From Erythroxylum novogranatense (taxonomy: Eukaryota; Streptophyta; Magnoliopsida; Malpighiales; Erythroxylaceae): 64,000 bases of DNA. The position numbers and the translations under genes were made by a program. Below, piece by piece: positions 51,220-63,399 of the stretch. The notes beneath the pieces were generated by a model. It was not told the origin of the DNA. It saw only the letters and a program-made list of their open reading frames with translations, and did no database searches. Each line of letters begins with the position of its first letter. The stretch's first letter is position 1. The stretch is taken from contig CM057228.1 of assembly GCA_029891385.1 (NCBI GenBank), positions 57,605,783 through 57,669,782 on the forward strand, in the 5' to 3' direction.

Positions 51220-51960
51220 AAAACCAAGTACCCATTTGGATTAAAATTCACAATATTTCATTGGAATAATGAATCGTAGATGGTATTAGTTGCTTGAGAA
51301 GCTTTGATGGGACACTAAATTGTCTTGATGGAGCTACTATAGTGATAAGGAGAATCGACTATTCTAGGTTATATGTATTAGTTGACATAGATAAGGAACT
51401 ACTTTAAGTTATCCTTTTGATGAGACTAGATGAGGATGAAAACTTGTTTGAAGATGCAGTCACTATCTCCTACTCTTGTAGATCATAAATCACCAAGATA
51501 AAAGAAGTTTGAAAGCCAACTAGAATAACCTTTCTGTTGAGTGATTACAAAGAATTGATCCACTAAGATACCTTGTCTAGGTAGGCTTTGATGGACAAAC
51601 TTAAAGGAGATGTAATAGATGAACCTGAGATGTAGAAGTATAATGAGGCTATTATTTGTAAGAGCATCTAAACCTTTATAGATAATATATTAGAAGCAAC
51701 CAAAATTTCATAAAAAGGAGCTATCTAGTAAATATATTATCGAAGATACTCCTAATCCCATGATAATAAATTTTGGGTGGAAAGAAAACCTCACTAAATT
51801 TTAAGTCACTGGTAATAAGCATTGCTCTTAGGAACTTACTCCCTTAGAGGTCCCAATTAAATAGCAAATGGTTTATTTTAAGGTTTCATAATTTAAGAAA
51901 GTAGCAAAGAGGAAATCAAACAAGGAGAAGAAGCCTTTACCTTCTGTATAATGTCAGTTT
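51220..51960 (+). pseudogene. L1-type LINE ORF1 remnant (DUF4283-like)
   Basis: Decayed frame from ~51236: WIKIHNISLE, then DGTLNCLDGATI--RRIDYSRLYVLVDIDKELL and ENLFEDAVTISYS (51310-51480). This parallels the plant LINE ORF1 block 'LGTPL-ID-AT-NR---HYARVLVDVDLSK'. Several stops. Downstream sequence to 51960 is too decayed to read. It lies in the expected position 5' of the ORF2 remnants. Confidence 0.5.
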
Positions 51961-53210
51961 TTGCTTAGAACATTTGAGGAATTTATAACCCTTATAAGCA
52001 AGGCTTTTTATAATGTTTTTCTATATTTTATTATGCCTTCCATAACTGGATTAATAGAAACTAAATTGGTTAAGAATAAATGTAAAAACCTTAGCATCTT
52101 AAAGAAATATTCGTCAGTCATTACAAATCTTCAGTGCCATTTTTATGTTACAGTGTTAGTTTTTTTGACCTAGATAAAGTTGAAATAAGCCACTCTATAT
52201 GCACATATTAACTTATTCATGTTACAATTAAAATTAAGTAGGAGAATTTCTCCTTCAATGCCTCCTTTGTACATGCCTTTCATCACTCTTTTTAGAAAAC
52301 TGAATTGTGGAATAAGATTAAGGCTCTTAGTGCCTCCATTAACTCTCATGGATATTTTAAGAGGTTTCAATATTGTGTTCCCTCCATCAAAAGCTAAAGG
52401 TAATTTTTCTTAAGGAATTGTTTAAAATATCTTAAAGATTGTACTTGCTACTTATAAATGACAGATCTCAACAAGGAGGGAAATTAGAAAAAGGGACATT
52501 GATTTTTAATTAAAAAAAAGCTAGATAGAGCTATAGTTATGCACAATGGATCTCTGAATTCCCAGGGGGTACAACAAAATTCTTAAACCCTCATTAATCT
52601 ATAACTTAACCTCAACAAAGGGCTTATCATCCTTTTCAATTTAATAACTATTTGAAAGAGATAGAGGGGTTTGAAGATGTTGTTCGAAAAGGGATAAGCA
52701 TCCATACATATAGACATAAACAATTTGTCTATAGGAGAAAAAATCAACAGATAACGAAGGAGTAAAATTTTCTCAAATAAATTAAATTTAGCAACACTCA
52801 AAAAGTTATTTCCATTATAAGGGATAATCTATTATGAGTTCAAACCTTCTTATACACTAATCTCTTTGATTAAAAATTGCTTGAGAATGAAAAAATAGCT
52901 CTTTAGTGCTACAATCAAGTAACTGCTATCAACCAATCACTCCTTAAACAAAGGTCTAGGTTGCATTGTTAAAATATACAAATAGGAACACAAGGTTTTT
53001 TTTTTGTAGATCTATGTTGTCCAAAAGAAACACTAATATAATCTCCTTACTACTAATAAAGAATGACCTAATAATTATATCTCAATATGATACAAAATTA
53101 GAAGCCTACAATAATTTTCATTATGATATGGTGTAAAGTTTTGAGGACCCTTCTTAGTGAATCTATTACAACCAATCCATAAAAATCATATCACAATTGA
53201 TTAAAAGGAA
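51961..53210 (+). pseudogene. L1-type LINE ORF2 endonuclease region (strongly decayed)
   Basis: An open frame at 51961-52173 contains ITGLIETKLVKNK, the N-terminal block of plant LINE endonucleases ('GLIETKV'). The rest to ~53210 should hold endonuclease and RT lead-in, but I can read only isolated words. Stops are frequent. Confidence 0.45.
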
Positions 53211-53219
53211 TAATCGATT

Positions 53220-54575
53220 AGACCTTTACCCTAATGATGTGGAAATAATTGTCTTCTTTCTTAATCTCGTTAAAGCTCGAAAACCTAGTGGTCTCATTAT
53301 TCATTTCCTTAAAAAAAATCTAGCACGTAACCAAAGATCTAGTTACTAATGTAGTTTTGAAATTCTTAAAGAATGGAAGGTTGCTTAAAGAGCCTAACAA
53401 AACTTTTATTTACTTTCCTAAAGTACACTCTCCCAAAACCTTAAAAAAATTTAGAACTATATCATACTTCAATGCCATTTATAATTTAATATCTTTGCTT
53501 ATTACTAAAAGGTTAAAGATTTTCCTCTATGATCTTATTAATTCTTTCCAAAGTGCCATTATGAAAGGGAAATCCATTAGGAATGACATCTTGTTAACCT
53601 AATAGCCCTTTAGAAACTTAATACGAAGCATTCTAGTAAGGATTGTGCTTTAAAGATTGATTTTTGCAAGGATTTTGATATTATTAACTAGATTTTTATT
53701 ATGGACTAAGGGCGCTCAAGTTTCCTGGTAATTTTTATAACTTGGATGAACAAGTGCACCTCCACAGTTTCATATAATGTCCTAGTTAATAGGGAGGCCA
53801 TAACATTATTAGAAGTTCCAGAGGGTTGAGGCAAGGGGACCTTTATCTTCTTACCTCTTAACTATAGTATGAAAGTATTAACTAAACTCATCAAACTAAT
53901 GGTTCATCATGAGGACAATTTCATGTATCATTCCAAATGCAAAACAAGTTATGTACCATATCTTCTATAGATCATTTTATCTTCCTCTTAATAGTTAAAT
54001 TAGGTTTATTGGGTACTTTAATGACATGTTTAAACACTTTTAATAGTGTTTCAGGGCTTCAAGTCAGTAAGGAAAAAAATTCACATCATCCTCTCATCAA
54101 GTGCCTATGGTTTATCCACTTTTCTCTCTTATTTCACAGGTTTGAGAGCATTAAACCCCCTTTTACATTTTTTGGGATCCCTATTATCTTCTAAGAAGCC
54201 TTGAAATAGTAATTTCAACCTTTATTAAAGAAAGTTCGAAAAAGACTCTCATATTGATGTAATAGAAGCCTAATTTTGGTGTAAAAAAAGCATATAATTG
54301 ACTCTATCACCTCTTAATACCCTAAAACATAGCAAAAGAAATTGAAAGACTTATAACACAATTCCTTTGTGTAGGTGACAACTCCACTCATTCTCTATAT
54401 AAGGTTAAATGGTGTGAGTTCTAAATCCTAAGAGAGGAAGGGGGAATAGGAATTATACCACTTTGACTCACAAATAATGTGTTATCATACAAACAAATTT
54501 TGAGACTATTCATCGATAAACAAGCCTTATATGTGAGTTTGGTTTACCCTCATTGTCTAACAGGGTAACTACTTC
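53220..54575 (+). pseudogene. L1-type LINE reverse transcriptase (copy 1)
   Basis: Frame 53357-53602 reads FLKNGRLLKEPNKTFIYFPKV, KTLKKFRTISYFNAIYNLI and IKGKSIRNDILL-like blocks, i.e. the L1 RT 'ISCCNVIYK...QSAFV-GR-I-DNILL' region. It continues with the RQGD block (~53830), MTCLNTFNSVSGLQVSKEK (54020-54080), FTFFGIPI (54160) and YKVKWCEF, EEGGIGIIPL, NNVLSYKQ-LRLF (54400-54520). The 'ADD' catalytic triad position reads SIDH. Many stops and frameshifts. It ends where the gypsy LTR begins (54579). Confidence 0.8.
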
Positions 54576-54578
54576 TGT

Positions 54579-55721
54579 TGATGTTGAATTTAACCAAATA
54601 AAACTTATTTAGTTAATCTATATGGTTTTCACTAAAGTATAAGATACTATACTTTTCTAGCACTAAAGGATTTATTCTCCTAGTGCAAAAAATCTACTTC
54701 GCCTGGTTAGTCCTCTTTAGAATCCTTAAGATTGAATCTAAAGTGGTTAATAAAATATTCAACATTAAGATTAAAAGAATAAATTCAACTAATGAAATAA
54801 TGAACTTGCATGTAAATAATTGAATAAATACTTACAAGTTAACCCCTAACCCTAAAAAGTGTTTCTAGCCATTAACATCATGAAAACTAAATATAAAAAA
54901 TTAAATCTCAGCATAGAAGAAAACATTAGACAAAAAGAATAAAAGAAGCTATCATAAGCTCTTCCGATCATTGCTCTAATTCTTCTTACAATGAGAAGGA
55001 AAAAAACTATGAAAAACTTAATCAAAAGTCCTTGGAAAGATGTTAAGAAGACGTGTAACGTAAGGTCTATCTAAAAATACCTAAGGTAACCCTAATACAA
55101 GTATTTATAGAAATCATTTCAAAAGTAAAGTTTGAAATCACTTAAACTTGAAGATTCACTTGTACTTATAAAATGTGTAAAAAAAATCTTTGGATCTACT
55201 ATAACACCAATGTTGGTCTTACTCTAGAACATTTTATCTTTATAAGTCAAGGTGTAAAAGGTGTCTAATACTAAGTTATAACTGGTACAAATTTTACATT
55301 CCTTCTCTTTGTAAATTTAAGACAATTTTAGTGCCAATCTAAAACCAACTTCGATGTTAGTCTTATTTTGCTTCTTAGCTTCTCAAATTTTTAAGAAGAT
55401 AAGTGCCTATTATCTCAACAAGTCCAGTACCTATTGTGATTTACTCCATTAATTTCTCCTTCTTTTGTAACATCTTTAAGTTAGAATTGCCTCGCAAAGT
55501 CTTCTACAAAGTTGTTTTCCCATCTTTTTATCTTTCAAATTACTAAGAAACATCATCGAATTTAAAATTACAAGGAAAATTACATTAAGTCTTATTTTAT
55601 CTCCTTAAATTCATTTTCCATAAAACAATTAACAAAACATAATTACGCATAAAACATGTTATAAAAATTCCAAAAACTAAGTAAGTTAACCCTTAATAAC
55701 AAGTAAAATATTAACTTGTCA
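54579..55721 (-). mobile_element. Gypsy (Athila/Tat-type) LTR, copy 1
   Basis: Minus strand: ACTTGAGGACAAGAAATGAG and the tract TTAAGTGTAGGTGAGTT (55722-55768) precede TGACAAGTTAATA at 55721. The LTR runs to ...TTCAACATCA at 54579. A TATA-like CTATAAATAC lies at about 55108-55117 (minus). It recurs at 57949-59079 with the same flanks on both sides, so the pair reflects duplication of the region, not the two LTRs of one element. Confidence 0.7.
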
Positions 55722-56160
55722 AACTCACCTACACTTAACTCATTTCTTGTCCTCAAGTAAATAAACATATAAGGTGGAGTGTTGGCCTAATAAATAAGTA
55801 CATAGTTATATGCTAATGGTGGAGAAGATGAGGATACTCCATTGGATGGGCAATCTTATTAGAAGAGATAAGGTCAAGAGTGTAATGGTAAAAGACAAAT
55901 TAACAATAGCTAATATTATTCGAAAATTAAGGGAGACAAGCATTAGGTGGTTCAAACATGTTAACAAGAGACACCTTTACACTTTAGTGAGAAGATGAGA
56001 GAAGATTTTACTTAGATACTGTAAGAAGAAAAATGAAAGCCTAATAAGAATTGGGGGAAGGTGATCAAGAATGATATGGTTGTGCTATAACTTATCGAGG
56101 ACATGGCTTTCAACAGAAAACTTTGGTGTACTAGGATATAGATAAAGGATCTCACATAAA
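55722..56160 (+). pseudogene. RTE-type LINE 3' end (copy 1)
   Basis: From ~55790, after ~60 bases of gypsy 3' sequence, the open frame 55810-55998 reads EKMRILHWMGNLIRRDKVK, LTIANIIRKLRETSIRWFKHV. It continues with decayed KNWGKVIKNDMVV and AFNRKLWCTRI (56050-56140). This is the C-terminus of plant RTE LINEs ('AEMRMLRWM-G-TRKDKIRN...IEEKLRENRLRWFGHV-RRP'). It lacks the RT; 5'-truncation is usual for LINEs. Confidence 0.75.
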
Positions 56161-57082
56161 GAGGTCCTTCTTATTCTTATATGTATTTTAAAAATTTTCT
56201 TCTGGTCTTATGTCTTGTATTTAGCCTAAAATTTAATATGTAGTACTTCCCTCTTAGTTATTTAGCCTAAACATTTCCAAAGCTTAAATATTTTCATGTG
56301 ATGGCTTGTTTATTTTTTTATTTTTTTATTATCTTTTATGTCTATTTTTATTTTATTTTATTTATTATTTTTATTATTTTAATATGTACATATATATATA
56401 TATGTAATTCGTTTCTCATGTGAGTCAATTGGAATTAGCCTCTCTATCAGTTAGGGGTAAAACTACATGCTACTAGATCTCCTAAGACGTTGCATACCAG
56501 CTTGACTTTTGTAGGTTATTGTTGCTATTGCTATTAAGGAAACAAACCCAAGTTAGTGACCTAGACTAAACAAATTAAAATAAGAATATTTCCACTTTCA
56601 TAAGTGTACGATACTAAAAGCATTTAAACTCATAAGTGTTCTTAGTGTGGACTTATATTCTCCTAAGGGTTTATTTAAAAGTCACTCATAAACATTGACC
56701 TAAAACCATTATTTAACTTCAAAACAACAACATAAGTTATAAAATTAAAGTATCAAAAGAATTGTAAGCATTTAACACATAATATTTCATAAGTAAATCA
56801 TAATACAAATAAGACATAATAAACACTATTTCACCTCCTTCATTAAGTTCATATACCATAAATTGTTAGGTTCTCATAATATATCACCCATTCATTTAAA
56901 TTTTTAAATTTTGGTGAGATACTCTTATCATCTTCTATTATTAGTGCTCTTATCATAAGCTTGAAAACCATTTAGTGTCCATTACTAAAATATATATGTA
57001 TAAGAAAAAATAGAAAATGAATTTTGATCATGATTGTAATGAGGCAAAAAGGTTAATGAGGCTATAAAGAAAAAGGGATAAA
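56161..57082. other. AT-rich spacer with T-rich and (AT)n tracts
   Basis: TTTTTATTTTTTTATT and TTATTTTATTTTATTT runs (56300-56380) and an (AT)n run (56390-56404). The GTTATTGTTGCTATTGCTATT segment (56515-56540) could be the RTE 3' tail. No coding sequence. It separates the two copies of the duplicated block. Confidence 0.4.
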
Positions 57083-57948
57083 ATTTTTTGTATATTTATA
57101 ACCTGGATCAACTAGTGCATCTCCATAGTTTTATACAATGTCATAGTTAAAAAAGGAGGCCATTAACATTATTAGAAGTGCCAAAGGGTTGAGGCAAGGG
57201 GACCTTCTATCAACTTACCTCGTCACTAAAGGTATAGAAATATTAACTAGATACATTAATCTAATGTTTCATCATGAGGAGAATTTCAAGTATCATACCA
57301 CATGCCAAAAGCTAAAGTTATGTAGCCTATCTTCTATAGATGATTTTATCATCTTTGAAAAAATTGGATCAGTGAGTGCTTTAATGACATGTTTAAACAC
57401 TTTTAGCAATGTTTCAAGGCTTCAAGTAAATAAAGACAAAAGTCACATCATCCTTTCATCAAGTGCCTATAGTTTATCCAATATGCTCTCTTCTATCATA
57501 GGGCTGAGAGCATTAAAGCCCCCATTTACCTTTTTAGGGATCCCTATCATCTTCCAAGAAGCTCTTAAATAGTAATTTCAAAGTTCGTAAAAGACTCTCA
57601 CATTGATGTAATAGAAGCCTACTTTTGGTGTTAAAAAAGCATAACTTTGCCATCAATATCTTACATATATTCATCTCTACACCTTTTAATCCCCTTAAAC
57701 ATAACAAAAAAAATAAAAAAAATTATGACAATTCCTTTGGGTAGGTGACAAATCCACTCATTCTCTATCTAAGGTTAAATGGTGTAAGTTCTAAATCCTA
57801 AGAGAGGAAGGGGGAATAGGAATTATACCACTTCGACTCACAAATAATGTTTTATTATACAAACAAGTTTTGAGACTATTCATTGATAAACTAGCCCTAT
57901 ATGTGAGTTTAGTTTACCCTCATTATTTATTAAGGTAACTACTTTTAT
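57083..57948 (+). pseudogene. L1-type LINE reverse transcriptase (copy 2)
   Basis: Similar to 53715-54575. The open frame 57189-57572 reads RQGDLLSTYL, EILTRYINLMFH, LCSLSSIDDFIIF (the LINE 'LSFADDLLIF' catalytic block, with SIDD), MTCLNTFSNVSRLQVNKDKS and PFTFLGIPIIFQEALK. Then decayed YKVKWCKF, EEGGIGIIPL, NNVLLYKQVLRLF follow. Better preserved than copy 1 but starting only at the RT middle. Confidence 0.82.
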
Positions 57949-59079
57949 TGATGCTGAATTTAACCGAATAAAACATATTTAGTTAATTTATATGGTTTTC
58001 GCTAAAGTATAAAATACTATGGTTTTCTAGCACTAAAGGATTTATTCTCTTAGTGCACAAATTCTACTTCACCTATTAGTCCTTTATAAAATCCTTAAGA
58101 TTGAATCTATAGTGGCTAATACAATATTCAACATTAAGATCAAGAGATACATTCAACAAATGAAATAATGAACTTATGTGTAAATAATTGAATAAATACT
58201 TACAAGCTAATCCTTAACCCTAAAAAATGTTTCTAGCCATTAATATCATGAAAAATAAATATAAACAATTAAATATCAACATAAAAGAAAATATTAAACA
58301 AAAAGAATACAAGAAGATATCCCAAGCTCTTCCAATCGTTGCTCTAATTCTTCTTCAAATGAGAAGAAAAAACCTATGAAAAACTCAACCAGAAGTCTTT
58401 CGAAAGATGTTAAGAAGAGGTGTAATGTAAGGTATTTCTAAAAAAGTTAACTCTAATACAAGTATTTATAGATATCGTTTCAAAAATAAAGATCGAAATG
58501 ACTTGAACTTGAAGATTAAGGTGTACTCATAAAATCTGTCAAAAAATCATTGGATCAACTCTAACACCCATGTTGGTCTTACTCTAGAAATTTTAATCTT
58601 CATGAGTCATGGTGTAAAAGATGTCTAATACTAAGATATAATTGGTAACAATTTTACTTTTCTTCTCTTTATAGATTCAAGATGATTCTAGTGCCAATCT
58701 AAAACCAACTTTAATGCCAGTCATATTTTGCTTCTTAGTTTCTCAGACCATCAAGAAAGGTAAATGCATATTTTCTCAACAAGTCTGGCATCTATTATGC
58801 TTTACTTCATCAATTTCTTCTTTTTTGTAAAATCTTCAAGTTAGAATTATCTCACAAAGCCTTCTACAAAGTTGTTTTCCCATTTTTTTATCTTTCAAAT
58901 GACTGAAATATCATTGAATTTACAATTACGAGGGAAATTGCACTAAGTCTCATTTTATCTCCTTAAATTCATTTTCTAGAAAACAACGAAAAAAATAAAA
59001 ATACATATAAAATATGTTATACAGGTTCTAGATACCAAGTAAATTAACCCCAAATAATAAGTAAAATATTAACCTATCA
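57949..59079 (-). mobile_element. Gypsy (Athila/Tat-type) LTR, copy 2
   Basis: Equivalent of 54579-55721: minus strand from TGATAGGTTAATATTT (59079) to ...AATTCAGCATCA (57949). It is preceded on its right by TTAAGTGTAGGTGAGTT, and has a LINE on its left as in copy 1. Confidence 0.7.
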
Positions 59080-59237
59080 AACTCACCTACACTTAACTTA
59101 TTTCTTTTCCTTAAGCAAACAAACCTATTAGGTGAAGTGTTGTCCCAATAAAAAAGTGTATAGTAATAAGTTAATAGTGGCGAAGATGAGGATGCTATGT
59201 TAGATTTGCTACTTTACTATAAGAGATAAAATCAAGG
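59080..59237 (+). pseudogene. RTE-type LINE 3' end (copy 2, left part)
   Basis: Matches 55722-55880 (gypsy 3' sequence, then the RTE segment around GGCGAAGATGAGGATGCTA at ~59180). The conserved frame is broken. It is interrupted at CAAGG by a solo LTR and resumes at 62586. Confidence 0.6.
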
Positions 59238-62200
59238 TATATACCCAAACATCCAGAGGACATTCAAGTACATATCCTATGACAATGGTATGTTATAGAA
59301 AACATAATCTCTTAAATGGAATCATAAAGAATATACAATACTTAAAAGCTCAACACTTCATTTCATTCATTCACAAAGTTTAAATCGTAGGCATTGAAAC
59401 GAACATTTACAATCCTTATAAAAAAAGTTCTATATGTTAAAGAAACTACAAAATGCAATCTATAACTCCTCTATTATCAACTGATAGACCTTTGAGCTAT
59501 ATTGTAATCCAAAATGTTCCTCTAGAAAATCCTAGGAACTAGGTCTCCTATTTCATACTTGAAAAGCCACGTTGCAATTTTTAATGAGTTTTATGAACTC
59601 AATGAGTGAACCGTCATTGATGATCTCACTCTGTTCAAATACGCAATTATCATAGAACCAACCATTTTCACAGACATTTTCCATTTCAATAAGACAGAAT
59701 GAATGACTCACATTTCACGTACATTCTTTCAGAACAGGTATAACCCAATCAATCACATTATCTTGGCACATCACTTTATCATCACAATTTTAAAAAAGGT
59801 TTCATAATCATATATTTCATAATCATAAATATACAAATGCAGACACATAAGAGATTCTAGATTCGTTATTATTTTATGTGACTTAGCGACTTTCAGATAC
59901 AGATACAGATATTGGCCCATTGGGCTTAATCAGATACAGAAATCAAAAAGCAAAGCCCTACGTGTAGTATTATAAGTTGAAAGCTCTTTTAGATAGGCTA
60001 CTTTGATCACAATGCCTTTATCTGAACATGCATTTTATTAAATGCATCAAATAACAAAATATGCCACGATAGTGTTCACTTATGATGTACAAACAGAATC
60101 TCATATTCATCGAACCCAAATCTGACATTCAACTTTTATTGAGCATACAGATATCATTCAGAATTTAGATGAAAATAGAACACTTCTAATACATTCTCAA
60201 ATATCAAACTCCTTAAACCATTAAAGTCTGGAATTCACAAACAAATCACAAACAGTTCAATAATTAGAAGTTAAACAGAATAAATCATAGTACGCTCTAG
60301 TTTATGCTGTTCCCAAGATGGTCCGGTAATGTCTAAATGGTGTCTGACTTGAGTGTCTAAAATCATACAATTCACACATAATTCACATTATAAAGTCGAT
60401 TAATCAAATACTTCTTCATGTTTTCCACATATATATACATATGTCATATTCAATGCATGCCCAATGACTTTTTTAGATTTTTTTTTATTCACATCTGATG
60501 ATCATTCATACTTCAAAACTCATATATGTCTAATTTGAACTTAGGTTTATACCTCAACAATACAAATTTATTCTAAGGTCATCACTCAATCATGCACTAA
60601 GGTTCATAGCTCAATACATTTGATTATTATATCATCATCAATCAATCATTTATCGATCCTTTCCTAGTGAATTCAAATGGCAACGAATTTTGGTAGAGAG
60701 GAATGAAAATGGTGAGGAGCTTATGGTTAAAATTTCAAGTCAATCAAAGATCTAGAGAAGAAGTTATGGTCGAAAGTTGTCAAACAGTTGTGCACCTTCA
60801 CTGTCACAATCGTGCTTCTGCATAATCATGCAATTCCTAATGCTACCTCCCTATCACGATCATGCTTGAGCATGATCGTGGAACCCCCTAATGTTCCCTT
60901 TTTGCCATACATTCTTCTAAAAAAAATGTTCCCATATGTCTTAAATTTCTAATGAACTAAAATTCATTCAATTGGGTTCATTATTCCTAGAGTTATACCC
61001 AAAATACTACAGAATGTTCTCAAACAATGACAGAACCTAAAAACTCAACTTCAAGCCAAATTTTAAAACTCTTAGAGATAGAATTAAAATTCAATTCCTG
61101 CATCAAAAATATATCCATGTGTCTCTAATTTAATATAAACTTAAAATCATCCCATTTTGATGTCTACATATCAAGATATGTCTAAAATATAGATGTATGT
61201 TAAGTGAAAACACTACAGTTAACATATTACAACAATTCTTCTTTCACTTTTCCAGATGTTTTTACACTTTATACCAAAGTTAAAACAACCTCTTTATAGT
61301 TCATCAATTATACCTATTAGGCCTTAATCATACTCCAATTCCTCATAAATAACATCTCCAATTCCAGTTCAAAAATTATTCAATTGATAGCTCACAACTC
61401 ATTGTCTTTCATGCATCAAAAATCAAATCAGAAACTATTACATTATTATGTATATAGTCCTAGTTATTTCTCAATTCAAGAACACCCAATTAAAATCTTT
61501 ATTTAGATTAAATCCACCTTCATTATACTTGAAATATAGACCTAATTCATCCATGAATCAATCTATATCTCACGGTTTTCATCCCCCAAGAGCTAGCGTA
61601 GAAAACTTGCAAGTTCAATCAACATATTTCTAGCACATATCACCACCAACATTACATACATTTCATTCCAATTCAAGCATGATTCGCATAATACTAAGCA
61701 TTCCATAAAGATTAGATTGCCACTTACTTATTAGGCTAACAATTTAGCTCAAAACTCCAGATTATTCTAGTCCTCCAAGCTACCAAAATTCATCACAAAC
61801 TCAAGGTCAACATGAGTTAGTTTCAGTAAAAACATAAGACAAAAAATAGCTAGTTTCTTGGATGTTTTGTGAGAGGTTAAGGTGTGACTTCCGTGTCCCA
61901 ATTTAGCTAGAGTAAAAACTAGAATATAGAGAAAATTTTGAGGCAATTTTGGTGGAGAGAGGTGAGGAAAACAACAAAAATGTTGTTGCTAGAATTTGCT
62001 TCATCAATATGCTAGTTGTCAATAACTTCTAAAGGCATATTTCTTAAAACATGCTAGCCATTTGTTCAATAATTATGCTGCCACTAATCCACTCAGTATA
62101 TTGCCATTTGTCACCGTTTAATCAATCCACATGGCACTCTAAGATTGATCCACTTGTCACATAATAATTGATTCAATTTTCATGTAATTGCTAGTCCATT

Positions 62201-62580
62201 TATCACTAATTTAACTATACCAAATGTCACTCAATTTTAAACTTAATCATCCTAATTTCCATATATCAATTTTTCTTGCCACTTGGATTTTTTTTCTAGA
62301 CCAAATGTACATTTAATTCATTAATCTCCCAATCAATAACATTTAATCCCAATTTACTCATTGAAATCCAAATATATCAAAATTCAAGACGTACCAAATC
62401 ACAATTCACATCATGTTCACTTAACTTCTTTCATACCTCGGAATAAGTCAATTGAGCGCATATGTTGTCTTTGTAATGTGTTCAAACATAAATTCATGTA
62501 TGAATGCTAATTTTATACATGTATATGCAATACTTAATCTAGGGTTATACCCTAAACATATACAAAAAAATAGGATATCA
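59238..62580 (-). mobile_element. Solo LTR of a Tekay-like family, 3.34 kb, TSD CAAGG
   Basis: Flanked by CAAGG at 59233-59237 and 62581-62585, inside the RTE remnant, whose other copy (55880-55940) is uninterrupted. On the minus strand it starts TGATATCCTATTTT and ends GGGTATATA (TA in place of CA). It contains a perfect inverted repeat at 60855-60880 (arms CACGATCATGCT) and GGCCCATTGGGCTT (~59913). No interior or PBS. The short frame at 61448-61633 has no domain. Confidence 0.88.
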
Positions 62581-62585
62581 CAAGG

Positions 62586-62760
62586 CTTAGGTGGTTCAAA
62601 CATGTTAAGAGGAGACACCTAACACTTTAGTGAGAAGATGCGAGAAGATTTTAATTAGAGACTGTAAGAGAAAAAAAGAAAGGCCTAAGAAGAATTGGCG
62701 GAGGTGATAAAGAACGATATAGCTGTTAGAACTTATTGATGACATGGTCTTTAAAACTTT
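62586..62760 (+). pseudogene. RTE-type LINE 3' end (copy 2, right part)
   Basis: GGTGGTTCAAACATGTTAAG onward matches 55945-56115. Decayed frames give RWFKHVKRRHL and RKKERPKKNWRR, the RTE C-terminal blocks, then similarity to copy 1 ends at about 62756. Confidence 0.65.
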
Positions 62761-63399
62761 CCCAGTAAGGTCAAAAGTTAAAATTAGTTTACAATAAAAG
62801 TTGAGCAATTAGAACTTTAAAAAATTAGTTAAAAATCTATTTAGGCTAAATAATGTAGTGAAACAAAACTCTAAGCTAATGTTTTAGAGATATTTCAAGG
62901 GCTAACAAATGGAAATCCTACTAAGGAGCTTCTTAGAGTGGATGTAGGGCACAAAATTTAGCTAAAGGGACTATCTTAGGTGAGTTTATGTTATCTTTAT
63001 TTAAGAGAAGATGAATCACTAAGTTTTCAGTGAATTCCTTTAGCTATAATGACCCCTCTAAAGTAATTAAGGATGAATCTAGATGTTTGAATAATTTATG
63101 TTCTAAAATTTAACTCTTAAGGACTAACTTATCACTTTGGAATGTGTTTCTGCTTCATAATGTAACCTACATGGATAATTTTTCAAAAATTAAAAGAATT
63201 CCATTCCAAAAGAGTGATGCATATCCGTACATGAGTTCAATCAAGATATCTAACAAGAATTAGATCTGATTGATAGCCTAGATCATTTAAAAGAAACTAG
63301 GGAAAGATCATTAGCATATAAGAAAACTATATAGCAATATTTTACATTCGAATACCAATTACTTAGTTTCATCCCCACCTAGTTGTAACTATTCAGGAG
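62761..63399. other. Unassigned AT-rich sequence
   Basis: Non-coding, AT-rich, no repeat or domain recognised. The minus frame at 62605-62808 overlaps the RTE remnant on the wrong strand and is not called. Confidence 0.3.

Noticed and set aside
54579..59079. Two gypsy LTRs as the LTR pair of one element
   Set aside because: Both have the same LINE sequence on the left and the same PPT plus RTE on the right, which shows duplication of the whole block.
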